Assembly (NCBI GenBank): GCA_046351325.1
Contig: JAXLYR010000001.1
Location: forward strand, 1,550,001 to 1,614,000
Direction: 5' to 3'
DNA length: 64,000 bases
Origin: Xiheicaenibacterium sp046351325
GTDB taxonomy: Bacteria > Myxococcota_A > Polyangia > Polyangiales > Polyangiaceae
Numbering within the stretch: position 1 is the first letter of the stretch; every line of letters starts with the position of its first letter. Both the position numbers and the translations under genes were made by a program. Shown here in pieces: positions 54,339 through 62,474 of the stretch. The notes beneath the pieces are model-generated. The model was not told the DNA's origin and did no database searches. It saw only the letters and a program-made list of their open reading frames with translations.

Positions 54339-55115
54339 CTACGTCGCGAGGGCCTCGGGTCGAGCGTCGAGCGTCGCGTGGAGCCAGCTCGCGAGCATGG
54401 GAAAGACCTCGCGCGGGGCCGAGTCTGCGCGAACGAGATCGAGGTGCCCGTAGGTGCAAGCGTGGCCCGAGAGCGTGCCGAACTCGACGAGGGTGAAGGC
54501 GCGCGCGTCGCTCGCCTCGAGGCGCTCGCGGGTTCGATCGGCGGGCGCGAGCGAGTCGGCTTGCCCGACGATGAAGAGCTTCGGGATGGGCGTCGCGAGC
54601 CCTCGATCGAGCTGCTCGCAGCCCCCGAGCGCGTGGAGATCTGCAGCGAAGTCGCTCTGCGAATCGACGCGCCCGAGCCAACGTCCGACGAGGCGAGCGA
54701 GCGTGCGCGTGGAGCTCGGGGGCGCCGGCGTCGCGATGGGTGATCCCAACGTGGCGATCGCGCGCGCGGCGTCACGCGCGGCACCCGCGAGGAGGGCAGC
54801 GGTGCCGCCGACGCCATGTCCGACCCACGCGAGCGGTGCGTCGTGTGCCGCGTCGAGCGCGCACGCCACGAGCGCAGGGACGTCGTAGCGCGCGACGTCG
54901 CTGAGGTGCGGGGCCGCTGCCGGCGCGCGAGGTGGAGCCGCGCCCGCGCTCGTGCGGAGCGACGCGGAGAACACGTCGAAGCCAGCCGTCGCGAGAAAGC
55001 GCGCGAGGTTCGCCGCGGGATCTTCGGGCGTCGCGAGGAGCACCGCCGGACCCTCGCCGCGGTAGCGCGTCACAGGGAGCCGCCAGCCGTCTTCGGTGAC
55101 GGCGACGAGCGCCAC
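54339..55115 (-). CDS. Alpha/beta-hydrolase-fold protein lacking the nucleophile
   Basis: 258 residues from the GTG at 55115, one base after the stop of the upstream gene (TGACGTG); a TTG at 55181 would extend it by 22. The elbow reads WVGHGVGGTAALL, with Gly where the catalytic Ser or Cys of GxSxG is expected. The acid (GQADSLAP) and His (YGHLDLV) regions of the fold survive, so only the nucleophile is missing. Likely non-catalytic. Coupled to the cysteine-free radical-SAM-like protein. Confidence 0.65.
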   Translation of the reverse strand: MALVAVTEDGWRLPVTRYRGEGPAVLLATPEDPAANLARFLATAGFDVFSASLRTSAGAAPPRAPAAAPHLSDVARYDVPALVACALDAAHDAPLAWVGHGVGGTAALLAGAARDAARAIATLGSPIATPAPPSSTRTLARLVGRWLGRVDSQSDFAADLHALGGCEQLDRGLATPIPKLFIVGQADSLAPADRTRERLEASDARAFTLVEFGTLSGHACTYGHLDLVRADSAPREVFPMLASWLHATLDARPEALAT

Positions 55116-55116
55116 G

Positions 55117-56463
55117 TCACGCGACTCGCGAGGAGGCCGGCGCGCGCGCGCCCGTTCGACGCGAGCGCGGCGCTTCACCAACCGCGACCGCTGACTCGCC
55201 CGTGAGGAGCGCGTCGAGGGCGAGGTGATCAGCGGCGCTCACGAGCGCGGGCGCGAGCGTGAAAGCGCGCAGCACGAACGCGAAGGTGCTCGGGATCGAC
55301 TCGACGATGAACCGCGGGCGATTGCGGAGCACGGCCTGCGCCGAGCGCTCCCACGCGTTGATCGTGCGCTGTCGGAGCTCGACGAAGCGCGTGTAGAAGC
55401 GCTCGCGTGCGAGGCGCGCGACGGGCGCGTCCACGCCGCGGGTCGCGAGCGTGACGATGGGCATCGCGAGCGCGAGCTCGTCGAGGTGCGCCGCGAGGCG
55501 ATCGAAGCCGACCTCGTCGAGATCGGCCGAGACCTCGACGACGCCTGCGGAGAAGACCCCGACCTCGGCGAGGAGCCGCGAGGCGCGGAGGTTCGCTTCA
55601 CGCTCCGCGACCTCGATCGCCGAGACGACCATCACGAGGCCAGCGTCACGCAACCTGCGGACGAGCTGCGCGTTCGCGGCGATCGCGCGCGTGCTGCCGC
55701 GCGCGATGAAATAGCGGTTCGTCCCGCGCTGCTCGAGGAGCTCCGCGAGCGAGGTCGCGAGCTTCGGATCGTCGAGCAGCCCCGCCTGCGTCGGGCCGTC
55801 GTCGAGGAACACGACGCGTTCGCGCGCTGCCTCGAGGCGATCGACGAGCTCGGCGGGCCAGCTGGCCGACCGCGTCGTGCGCGCGATCGACACGGTCGAA
55901 ACCGGGCCCGCGACGCCGAAGTGGTAGCGGCTCGAGTAGCGCGCGGCGAGGTCGGGAGCCACGCCGCGCTCACGGCGCCGCGCGCGTGTGTTCGACCACG
56001 AAGCGACGAGCGCGACGAGCTCGTCGAGGTCGCGGCCGACGAGCGCCGTGCGAACCGCGGAACCGAGCCGCTGCTTCGCGGTCTCGACGACCGAGAGCGC
56101 CGGCTCGAGCGCGGGCTCCGAGAGACCAACCACGACGGCGGGCGCGAACTCGACGAGGGCGGCTTCGAGCGCGGCCTCGGGTTCGAGCCGCATGTCCAAG
56201 AAGTGCAGCTCGTGCTCGGACATCGCGGCCGCGAGCTCGCGCAGGACCTCCGGCTCGAGGAGCATCGGGACGGGTGTGCTCATCGCTTGCGGTCGCGCCT
56301 CCGCGAGGCGACGCGCTGGCCGCCGCGTCGGGTACACACCCGAGCGTCGACGAGGCTCGGCGCGCGTCGCAGCGGGGAGTGAAGGCGCGGCCTCGGCGCT
56401 CTCACGCTGGCTTCGCTTGGCCCAGACCTCGAGCGCCGCGGGCTGCACGATAAGGATCCGCAT
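55117..56463 (-). CDS. Cysteine-free B12-binding/radical-SAM-like protein
   Basis: 448 residues from the ATG at 56463 (MRILIVQPAALEVWAK). LDMRLEPEAALEAALVEF and AVVVGLSEP are the B12-binding Rossmann pieces; RYHFGVAGPVSTVSIART then EARERVVFLDDGPTQAG, RYFIARGSTRAIAANAQLVRRLRDAGLVMV and FDRLAAHLDELALAMPIVTLATRG follow the order of HpnR-type B12 radical-SAM enzymes. However the protein contains no cysteine at all: the CxxxCxxC site (usually just after the ARG in this region) is deleted. It therefore cannot bind the [4Fe-4S] cluster. Translationally linked to the hydrolase-like pseudoenzyme. Confidence 0.6.
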   Translation of the reverse strand: MRILIVQPAALEVWAKRSQRESAEAAPSLPAATRAEPRRRSGVYPTRRPARRLAEARPQAMSTPVPMLLEPEVLRELAAAMSEHELHFLDMRLEPEAALEAALVEFAPAVVVGLSEPALEPALSVVETAKQRLGSAVRTALVGRDLDELVALVASWSNTRARRRERGVAPDLAARYSSRYHFGVAGPVSTVSIARTTRSASWPAELVDRLEAARERVVFLDDGPTQAGLLDDPKLATSLAELLEQRGTNRYFIARGSTRAIAANAQLVRRLRDAGLVMVVSAIEVAEREANLRASRLLAEVGVFSAGVVEVSADLDEVGFDRLAAHLDELALAMPIVTLATRGVDAPVARLARERFYTRFVELRQRTINAWERSAQAVLRNRPRFIVESIPSTFAFVLRAFTLAPALVSAADHLALDALLTGESAVAVGEAPRSRRTGARAPASSRVA

Positions 56464-56601
56464 GCACGTCCACGAGCACGACCCATGCCGTAGCGTCGCG
56501 TGCACGACGGTCGCTGGCTGCGCGGGAAATCGCAGGCCCCGCGGCCTTCGGGGAGTGGCCGGCCTTGGCCGGCCAACTTGGGAGTACCCTGCGCCACGAG
56601 T

Positions 56602-57391
56602 ATGCAAGCTCCGGTTTATCCCGACCTCGCGCGCGAAGAGCTCACGTTCGACGGCGCCACCAAGACGGTGTTTTCCACGGGGAACGGCCCCGCGGTCATC
56701 GTCATCCACGAGATCCCCGGGCTCTACCCCGCTGTCGTCGACTTCGGTCGTCGGGTCGCGGCCGCGGGCTTCAAGGCCTACATGCCCTCGCTGTTCGGCA
56801 CGCCCGGTCGCGAGTTCAGCGTGGCCTACAGCCTCTCGACCATCAGCAAGGTGTGTGTCGCGAGCGAGTTCACGGCGCTCGCGACACGCAAGACGAGCCC
56901 GGTCATCGGCTGGCTGCGCGCGCTCGCGAAGCACGCCCGAGGCCTGCGGCGGCCCTGGCGTCGGCGCCGTCGGCATGTGCTTCACGGGCGGCTTCGCGCT
57001 CGGGATGATGGTCGACGACCGAATGCTCGCGCCCGTGCTCAGCCAGCCCTCGGTGCCGTTCGCGCTTTCGAAAGCGCATCGGCGCGACCTCGGCGTGGAC
57101 GACGCGACCCTCGAGCGGATCAAGGCGCGCGCGAGCGCCGGCCAATGCGTGATGGGCCTGCGATTCACCAAGGATCCGCTCGTCCCGGACGAGCGCTTCC
57201 ATCGGCTCCGCGAGGAGCTCGGCGACAAGTTCATCGCCGTGGAGATCGACTCGTCACGAGGCAACGCGCACGGCATCCCGCGGCGCGCACACTCGGTGTT
57301 GACCTACGATTTCGTCGACGCCCCGGGTCACCCGACCAAGGACGCGCTCGATCGCGTGCTCGCCTTCTTCAAGGAGCGGCTTCAGGCGTAG
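56602..57391 (+). pseudogene. Dienelactone hydrolase-family protein, one frameshift
   Basis: About 263 residues. MQAPVYPDLAREELTF to WLRALAKHA is read from 56602, then the frame shifts by one at 56936-56938 (CCC, one C too many) and continues EACGGPGVGAVGMCFTGGFALGMM, whose Cys is the dienelactone-hydrolase nucleophile. VIHEIPGLYPAVVDFGRR supplies the oxyanion-hole strand and later AHSVLTYDFVDAPGHPT the His end. Hydrolyses cyclic lactones or esters. Divergent from the radical-SAM-like gene. The frameshift looks like a homopolymer error. Confidence 0.65.
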
Positions 57392-57692
57392 CGAGCTCGT
57401 CGGCCTCGCCGCTGTCCGACGACTTATGGCCGTCGTCGTAGGCGATGCCCTTCTCGACCTCGTCGATCGCCGACTTCGTGAGCTCGAGCGCCTTCACGCG
57501 GTGCCCGCCTTTGTCGGCGCTCGCGGCCTCGAGATCCTTCTTCGCGGACCTCAGCGACGCGAGCGCGTCCTTCATGTGCGGCTGCGGCTCGGCTTGGGCG
57601 GTTCGCTCGCTCCCCGCGAGGTCGTACGCGAGCGCGCCGGCGAGCAGCAGCGTCGATAGCTTCCACAGGTTCGTCTTCGAAACACAGGACAT
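57369..57692 (-). CDS. Small secreted helical protein
   Basis: 107 residues from the ATG at 57692. Signal segment MSCVSKTNLWKLSTLLLAGALAYDLAGSERTAQAEP, then ALASLRSAKKDLEAASADKGGHRVKALELTKSAIDEVEKGIAYDD, a two-helix periplasmic domain that I recognise only as a widespread small family (KGGHRVKAL motif). Function unknown. Convergent with the dienelactone hydrolase, overlapping 23 bp. Confidence 0.55.
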   Translation of the reverse strand: MSCVSKTNLWKLSTLLLAGALAYDLAGSERTAQAEPQPHMKDALASLRSAKKDLEAASADKGGHRVKALELTKSAIDEVEKGIAYDDGHKSSDSGEADELATPEAAP

Positions 57693-57718
57693 GATCAGCT
57701 TCCTCCTCGCCGTCCGGA

Positions 57719-57736
57719 TCGGGGGCGGATCCCCCC
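57719..57736. repeat. Possible palindromic GC-rich element
   Basis: GGGGGCGGAT (57721-57730) and C6 (57731-57736) resemble the GGGGGGCG...GCCCCC elements elsewhere; the palindrome is imperfect and may be coincidental. Confidence 0.25.
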
Positions 57737-57916
57737 GGTGAATCGGCGGCGCGAGCGACCATCGCAACGCTCGCGCCAACCGAGCCCTCGCTTCCGCGTG
57801 GCGAATCGCTCGCAGATCGCGCGGAAACCACGACGGTCGACCGCCGCGCCTCCACCGATCTGCGACGCGAGGGTGCGCGCGGGTGCGGAGGTCCCTCCGC
57901 ACGCGCGGACACGCGC

Positions 57917-57929
57917 TACACTCCAGATC
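57917..57929 (+). promoter_or_regulatory. -10 box for leaderless small ORF
   Basis: TACACT (57917-57922), seven bases, then GTG (57930). Confidence 0.45.
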
Positions 57930-58085
57930 GTGGTCGTCCTGCTCAAGAGCCCCACGGTCATGTTGGTCGCCCTCTTCACGCGCGGCTTCTGGCTCGAGGT
58001 CTCGGCAGGCGAGGACGGGCGCACGAGCGCGCGCTACCTCCACGGCGAGCGCTGCGTCGCGAAGCTGGTCGTCGGCCGCGCGTGA
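57930..58085 (+). CDS. 51-aa small protein coupled to hydrolase
   Basis: GTG start seven bases after TACACT; the stop TGA overlaps the GTG of the next gene (GTGA). The product, MVVLLKSPTVMLVALFTRGF... with a C-terminal RYLHGERCVAKLVV stretch, is hydrophobic then basic and has no recognised family. An ATG at 57960 gives a 41-residue alternative. Its support is the -10 box and the translational coupling, not similarity. Confidence 0.4.
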   Translation: MVVLLKSPTVMLVALFTRGFWLEVSAGEDGRTSARYLHGERCVAKLVVGRA

Positions 58086-58909
58086 AGAGCACGCAGCACA
58101 AGATCGCGGTCGGCGCCGCCACCGTCGCGTTTCGCGTGCGCGGCGACGCAGGCGCGCCGATCGTGTTCATCCACGGGACGGGGCTCTCGTCGCGCTATTG
58201 GTCGCCGCTCGCTGCGTCGCTCGGCGCGAGCCACCGCACGGTCGCGATCGATCTGCTCGGCTACGGCGACAGCTCGGCGCCCGCGTCGGGCGATGACTTT
58301 CACCTTGATGAAGATCGCGACGCGGTCATTTCCGTACTTTCGACGCTCTCGGCGCCGGCGCACCTCGTCGGTCACTCCTACGGCGGGCTCGTCGCGCTCC
58401 GCGTGGCGCTCGCGCAGCCCGAACGCGTTCGCTCGCTCGCGCTCTACGAGCCCGTCGCCTTCAGCGTGCTCCGCTCGGCCGGCCGCACGGACGGCATCCG
58501 CGATCTCGATCAAGCCAACGAGGGCGGCCTCATCACGAGCGACGCGACCGGCGGCTCCGAGGTCTGGCTGCGACGGTTCGTCGATTATTGGAACGGTGCA
58601 GGCGCGTTCGACGCGATGACCGCCCCCGCTCGCGAGGCGCTCCTCAAAGGTGGCCGCAAATCTTATCTCGAGGTCCGCTCGAACCTCGCCGACGCGACCA
58701 GCCACGAGGTCTACGCGCGCATCACAGCGCCCGTCCTCGTCGTCCACGGCTCGCGCTCACCGCTCGCCGCGCGCGCCACCGCCGAGGTCCTCGCCGAGCA
58801 CCTGCCCCGAGCAAAAAAGCTCGTCCTCGAGAACGCCGGTCACCTCGGACCGTTCACGCACGGCGACGCCTTCGAGGCGATGGTCCGCGGCGCCCTCGCC
58901 GAGAGTTGA
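58082..58909 (+). CDS. Alpha/beta-fold hydrolase
   Basis: 275 residues, GTG start coupled to the 51-residue ORF. IVFIHGTGLSSRYW gives the oxyanion-hole HG motif, LVGHSYGGLVALR the nucleophile Ser (GHSYGG), and ENAGHLGPFTH the catalytic His. Esterase, lipase or dehalogenase activity; substrate unknown. The acidic residue is not obvious at the usual GxxDP site (HGSRSPLA). Ends with TGA followed by a T run and a GC-rich inverted element. Confidence 0.75.
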   Translation: MKSTQHKIAVGAATVAFRVRGDAGAPIVFIHGTGLSSRYWSPLAASLGASHRTVAIDLLGYGDSSAPASGDDFHLDEDRDAVISVLSTLSAPAHLVGHSYGGLVALRVALAQPERVRSLALYEPVAFSVLRSAGRTDGIRDLDQANEGGLITSDATGGSEVWLRRFVDYWNGAGAFDAMTAPAREALLKGGRKSYLEVRSNLADATSHEVYARITAPVLVVHGSRSPLAARATAEVLAEHLPRAKKLVLENAGHLGPFTHGDAFEAMVRGALAES

Positions 58910-58916
58910 GTTTTTT

Positions 58917-58939
58917 TATTTGGGGGGAGAGCTGCACCC
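58917..58939. repeat. GC-rich palindromic repeat, inverse copy in convergent junction
   Basis: Inverse copy of 35305-35329: TATTT, GGGGGG, AGAGCTGCACCC. The T7 run at 58911-58917 precedes it. Located between the convergent hydrolase and M28 peptidase genes. Confidence 0.55.
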
Positions 58940-59020
58940 GTCGGCGCCAGACGGGCAGCGCCCTCCTACGCCCCGCCGCGGCTCCGCGACAAAGCACGAT
59001 CGTTCGGTGAAACTCGCCCG

Positions 59021-60550
59021 CTACGGATCGACCAGCGTCCCAGGATGATCCGCGAGCACGAACGCAGTGATCGCAGCCGCCGCGACGTCGTCCGCGAGGC
59101 TCTTCGGATCGACCTTGTCGAGCGTGTCGGCTTGCGAGTGGTGGTAGTCGAAATAGAGCTCACCGTCGGTCTCCAGGCCGATCCCGACGAAGCCTCGTTT
59201 GACGAGCGGGATGAGATCCGCCCCCGAAAACTCGGCCTTCACGCGCACGCCCGACGTCGGATCGCCGACCGGCGCGAGCAGCGCAGCGACGCTGTTCACG
59301 CGCGCGAGCACCCGATCGAGCGCAGGCTTCGGCGCCTCGACGAAGAGCCCACGCGGCGCGAAGCCGCCGCTGTCCGCCTCGAGCGCCGCGACGTGCACCT
59401 CGCCGCCGTGCGCTTCGTCGTAGGCCGTACCGCCCTTCAGCCCGTTCTCTTCGTTCGTGAACAAAACCACGCGGATCGTGCGGCGCGGCGTCAGCCCGAG
59501 CCTGCGCAGCGTCGTGAGGGCCTGCATCATCATCACGCAGCCCGCGCCGTCGTCGTGCGCGCCCTGCCCCACGTCCCACGAGTCGATGTGGCCGCCGATG
59601 ACGACGATCTCCTTCGGGAGCTCGCTGCCGACGAGCTCGCCGACGACGTTCGCGCTCTCGGCGTCGGGCAGCGTGCGCGCGCCCATCGTCAGCTTGAGGT
59701 GCACGGTCTCGCCGCCCGCGACGAGCCTCGTGATCCACGTCGCGTCCTCGACCGTGACGGCCGCGATCGGGATCTTCGGAAGCTTTTCGTCGTAGCGCAT
59801 CGCGCCCGTGTGCGGCGTGCGCAGGCTGCGCGCCGTCACCGACCGAACGAGCGCCGCGCGCGCCCCGTGGTTCGCCGCGCGGCTCGCGCCCTGCGTGCGG
59901 TACTTCACGACGTCGCCGTAACCCGAGCCCTTCTCGTGGTCGAACGCAGGCATCGCGACGTCGTAGAGGACGATGTGATCCTTCACCTCGTCGGCGCGGC
60001 GATCGAGCTCGTCGAAGTCGTGCACCACGACGACGTCGCCCTCGATCCCTTCCTTCGGCGTGCCGACGCTCCCACCGAGCCCGAGCATCACGAGATTGCG
60101 TCGCTCGGGCAGCGTGACGACGGCGCTCTCCTCACCGCGCTCCCAATGCGGGACCATCACCTTCTCACGGCGGACGTTCTCGTGACCATCGGCGGTCATC
60201 GTCTCCGCGGCCCACTTCGTCGCGCGATCGAGCGCTGGCGAGCCGCTCAAGCGGTTGCCGATGTGGTCCGTCAAATAGCGGAGCTTCTCGAAGGCGCCGC
60301 TGTCGGCGCGCGCGCTCTCGAGGATCCGCGCCGCAGTGCCAGCGTACGCGTCGGCCCAACCCGGCTCGGGCGGCGCGACGCTCGCCGACGCGCTCGGCCG
60401 AGCAGACGCGGTCGCGGAGGCGGACGGCGCGCCGTGAGCCTCACCCTCGGGGCGCGCCCCCGAGCCGCCACCCGCGAGCGCGAGCGCCGCGATCGCGAGC
60501 AAAATCCCAGGGCGTCGCGCGGTTCGTTGGAGCCCCAACGAATCGCTCAC
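59021..60550 (-). CDS. M28-family peptidase, exported
   Basis: 509 residues. GTG at 60550 overlaps the NAD kinase stop (GTGA). Hydrophobic signal (about 14-28), Ala/Ser/Pro linker, then PA-like segment and the metallopeptidase core: VIGGHIDSWDVGQGAHDDGAG (His-x-Asp and Asp-Asp metal ligands), NEENGLKGG, LEADSGGF and YHHSQADT. It is an aminopeptidase Q/glutaminyl-cyclase-like zinc enzyme of the periplasm or secretome. Third gene of a Nudix-NAD kinase-peptidase operon. Confidence 0.8.
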   Translation of the reverse strand: MSDSLGLQRTARRPGILLAIAALALAGGGSGARPEGEAHGAPSASATASARPSASASVAPPEPGWADAYAGTAARILESARADSGAFEKLRYLTDHIGNRLSGSPALDRATKWAAETMTADGHENVRREKVMVPHWERGEESAVVTLPERRNLVMLGLGGSVGTPKEGIEGDVVVVHDFDELDRRADEVKDHIVLYDVAMPAFDHEKGSGYGDVVKYRTQGASRAANHGARAALVRSVTARSLRTPHTGAMRYDEKLPKIPIAAVTVEDATWITRLVAGGETVHLKLTMGARTLPDAESANVVGELVGSELPKEIVVIGGHIDSWDVGQGAHDDGAGCVMMMQALTTLRRLGLTPRRTIRVVLFTNEENGLKGGTAYDEAHGGEVHVAALEADSGGFAPRGLFVEAPKPALDRVLARVNSVAALLAPVGDPTSGVRVKAEFSGADLIPLVKRGFVGIGLETDGELYFDYHHSQADTLDKVDPKSLADDVAAAAITAFVLADHPGTLVDP

Positions 60551-61446
60551 CCCGCGCTCCGCCGCCGCTTGGGGATGCCGCACAAGAGGAGCGGCTCGTC
60601 CGATCGCTTGAACCGCAGCACATCGCCGAACCGCGGCCGGATCGCGATGTCCGGCCCGTCGAGGAAGATGGCGCTCTCGCGCATCTTGTTGCGGACCACG
60701 ATCTCCTCGCCCGGCTCGGCGACGACGCGCAGCAAGCGATGCGTCTCGCCCATCGGCGTGTAGGGCTCGCGCACGACGAGCTGGATTCGCCGGCTCTCGA
60801 GCGGCAACACGCGACCGCCCGCCGAGCGCTGCGCCGCGGTCGAGCCTGCCGCGGGCCCGACCCAGAGCCCGCTCGACTTGTGTTCCTCGACGACCCCGCG
60901 AAACTCGATCAGGTAGCGCGAGGTCGCGGCCGGGCTCAAATGGCAGAAGAGCGCGTCGTTCAGCACGCGGCTCGACACGACCTTGCCCCCGACGCTCACC
61001 TGCATGCGGCTGAGCTCGCGCACGCCGAGCTTGCCGTCGAGAGCGCGCTCGAGCGCCGCGCGCACGCCGCCGCTCTTCGCCCCGCAGAAGTAACCGACCG
61101 AGGTGCTCGGCGCGCTGTTGATCCCGAGCATCGGGACGTCCGCGACCGACTTCGACAAGCGCAGCAGCGTCCCGTCCCCACCGACGCTCACCGCGAGCGC
61201 GAAGCGCCGTTTGTTGATCTCGAGCCCCTGCGTGTAAGGGACGCCCTCCGCGCCCAGCGCCGCGAGCGCCTCGAGGAGCTCGGCGACCGTGCGCGTGTGC
61301 TCCTCGTGTGCGCCGAGGAGGCGCGCGACCGTCGGGTCCTTGCGGCGCAGCAGGCTGCGCACGCGCGCGTGATCGCCGCCGCCGTTCGTGCGCTGCGCGG
61401 CGAGCACCTCGAACGCCGAGCTCTTGAGGAGGTATGCGACGCGCAT
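60547..61446 (-). CDS. nadK: NAD kinase
   Basis: 299 residues. AVSVGGDGTLLRLSKSVAD contains the GGDG ATP-NAD kinase motif; MLGINSAPSTSVGYFCGA follows it, and the AAGSTAAQRSAGGRV segment and beta-barrel strands to the C-terminus match the NAD kinase family. Makes NADP from NAD and ATP. Overlaps its neighbours by TGATG (upstream Nudix) and GTGA (downstream peptidase), so three genes are translationally coupled. Confidence 0.85.
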   Translation of the reverse strand: MRVAYLLKSSAFEVLAAQRTNGGGDHARVRSLLRRKDPTVARLLGAHEEHTRTVAELLEALAALGAEGVPYTQGLEINKRRFALAVSVGGDGTLLRLSKSVADVPMLGINSAPSTSVGYFCGAKSGGVRAALERALDGKLGVRELSRMQVSVGGKVVSSRVLNDALFCHLSPAATSRYLIEFRGVVEEHKSSGLWVGPAAGSTAAQRSAGGRVLPLESRRIQLVVREPYTPMGETHRLLRVVAEPGEEIVVRNKMRESAIFLDGPDIAIRPRFGDVLRFKRSDEPLLLCGIPKRRRSAG

Positions 61447-62141
61447 CAGCGTGGCTCTTCGGCGCGCGGCCGCTGGACGAGCTCCGCGAGCCGGCGCAGC
61501 GCGAGCTCGGTCTTCGCGTCCTCGATCTGCCCGGTGCGACAGGCCTCGAGCGCTTCGGCGAGCGAGACGTCCACGATCGCCGCGTGTCGCTCGAGGGCCG
61601 AGCCGTCCTCGGGTGGGGTCACGCGCGACGCAGGGTCGACCTCGGCGTGAAAGTAGAAGTGCCGCTCACCGACCATGCCGGGCGCGGGGAACATGCTCGG
61701 CCCGAGCGGCGCGATGCGCTCCGCCGCGACGTCGAACCCTGTCTCTTCGTGGAGCTCGCGCGAGGCGCAGCGCCGGAGCCCATCCGGGCTGCGCTCATCC
61801 GCTTCGACGAGGCCCGCGGGGACCTCCCAGAGCTCACCGAGATGCTCGGGCTCCGGCATGGGCCAGACCTCACGCGGGCGTGTCGCGACCGGCGGCCGAA
61901 GCGCGGAGCGCAGGACCACGAAGCGCTCGCCGGACGCGGCGCGATAGTGCGGCACGACCACGATCGCATCGAGGGCGGCGCGCTCGACGCAGTCGTAGAC
62001 GAAGGACGCGCTCGTCTCGCCGGTCGTGAAGGCGACGCGAGCCTCGAGGCGACGCACGTTCAAGAACCCGCGGTCACGCTCCGGTGGCAGCTTGGATGAG
62101 TCGACGCGCACGCGATGACCCGGGAGCGGCGGGAGCGGCAT
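61446..62141 (-). CDS. Nudix hydrolase
   Basis: 231 residues from the ATG at 62141. GLVEADERSPDGLRRCASRELHEETGFDV contains the Nudix box (GxxxxxExxxxxxxRExxEExG, here E in ADE and RELHEETGF). ELWEVPAG and FPAPGMVGERHFYFHAEV fit ADP-ribose pyrophosphatase-like enzymes. Cleaves a nucleoside diphosphate-X. First gene of the NAD-kinase operon, which links it to nicotinamide cofactor turnover. Confidence 0.85.
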   Translation of the reverse strand: MPLPPLPGHRVRVDSSKLPPERDRGFLNVRRLEARVAFTTGETSASFVYDCVERAALDAIVVVPHYRAASGERFVVLRSALRPPVATRPREVWPMPEPEHLGELWEVPAGLVEADERSPDGLRRCASRELHEETGFDVAAERIAPLGPSMFPAPGMVGERHFYFHAEVDPASRVTPPEDGSALERHAAIVDVSLAEALEACRTGQIEDAKTELALRRLAELVQRPRAEEPR

Positions 62142-62197
62142 GTTTCGGTCGGGAGCATACTCCCCCACCCGGCCGCGCGTGTACCGTCGAGCACAAG

Positions 62198-62470
62198 ATG
62201 AAGCTGCGTCGTCGTGACGCCCTGCGCGCTCTCACGGGAGCGGGCCTCGGGCCTCTCTTTGGTTGCGCCTCGCGCCAACCACAATCTCCGAATCAGAACC
62301 TTCCAGTCAGGCGAGTGAATCAGGATAGGTCGATAAAATTACAGACAAGTCAGTCAGGGCGAGCCCACCAGACAATGAGTCCTCCCGCGACAGCGCCTGG
62401 TCTCGAAAATAGACTGCCAAGATCGAGGCCCGCGCAGCATTCCCAGCGCGTCGAGCGGTGGCTACCCTAG
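62198..62470 (+). CDS. Short twin-arginine lipoprotein stub (possible gene remnant)
   Basis: 90 residues. MKLRRRDALRALTGAGLGPLFGC has RR, a hydrophobic stretch and a lipobox Cys, as for a Tat lipoprotein. The rest (SRQPQSPNQNLPVRR onward) is low complexity and encoded by bases with lower GC (62281-62430) than the window. It has no recognised domain. More probably the 5' end of a degraded gene than a working protein. Confidence 0.35.
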   Translation: MKLRRRDALRALTGAGLGPLFGCASRQPQSPNQNLPVRRVNQDRSIKLQTSQSGRAHQTMSPPATAPGLENRLPRSRPAQHSQRVERWLP

Positions 62471-62474
62471 TCGG
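62463..62474 (+). promoter_or_regulatory. -10 box for leaderless start of histidine kinase
   Basis: TACCCT (62463-62468), six bases, then GTG at 62475. Confidence 0.5.
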
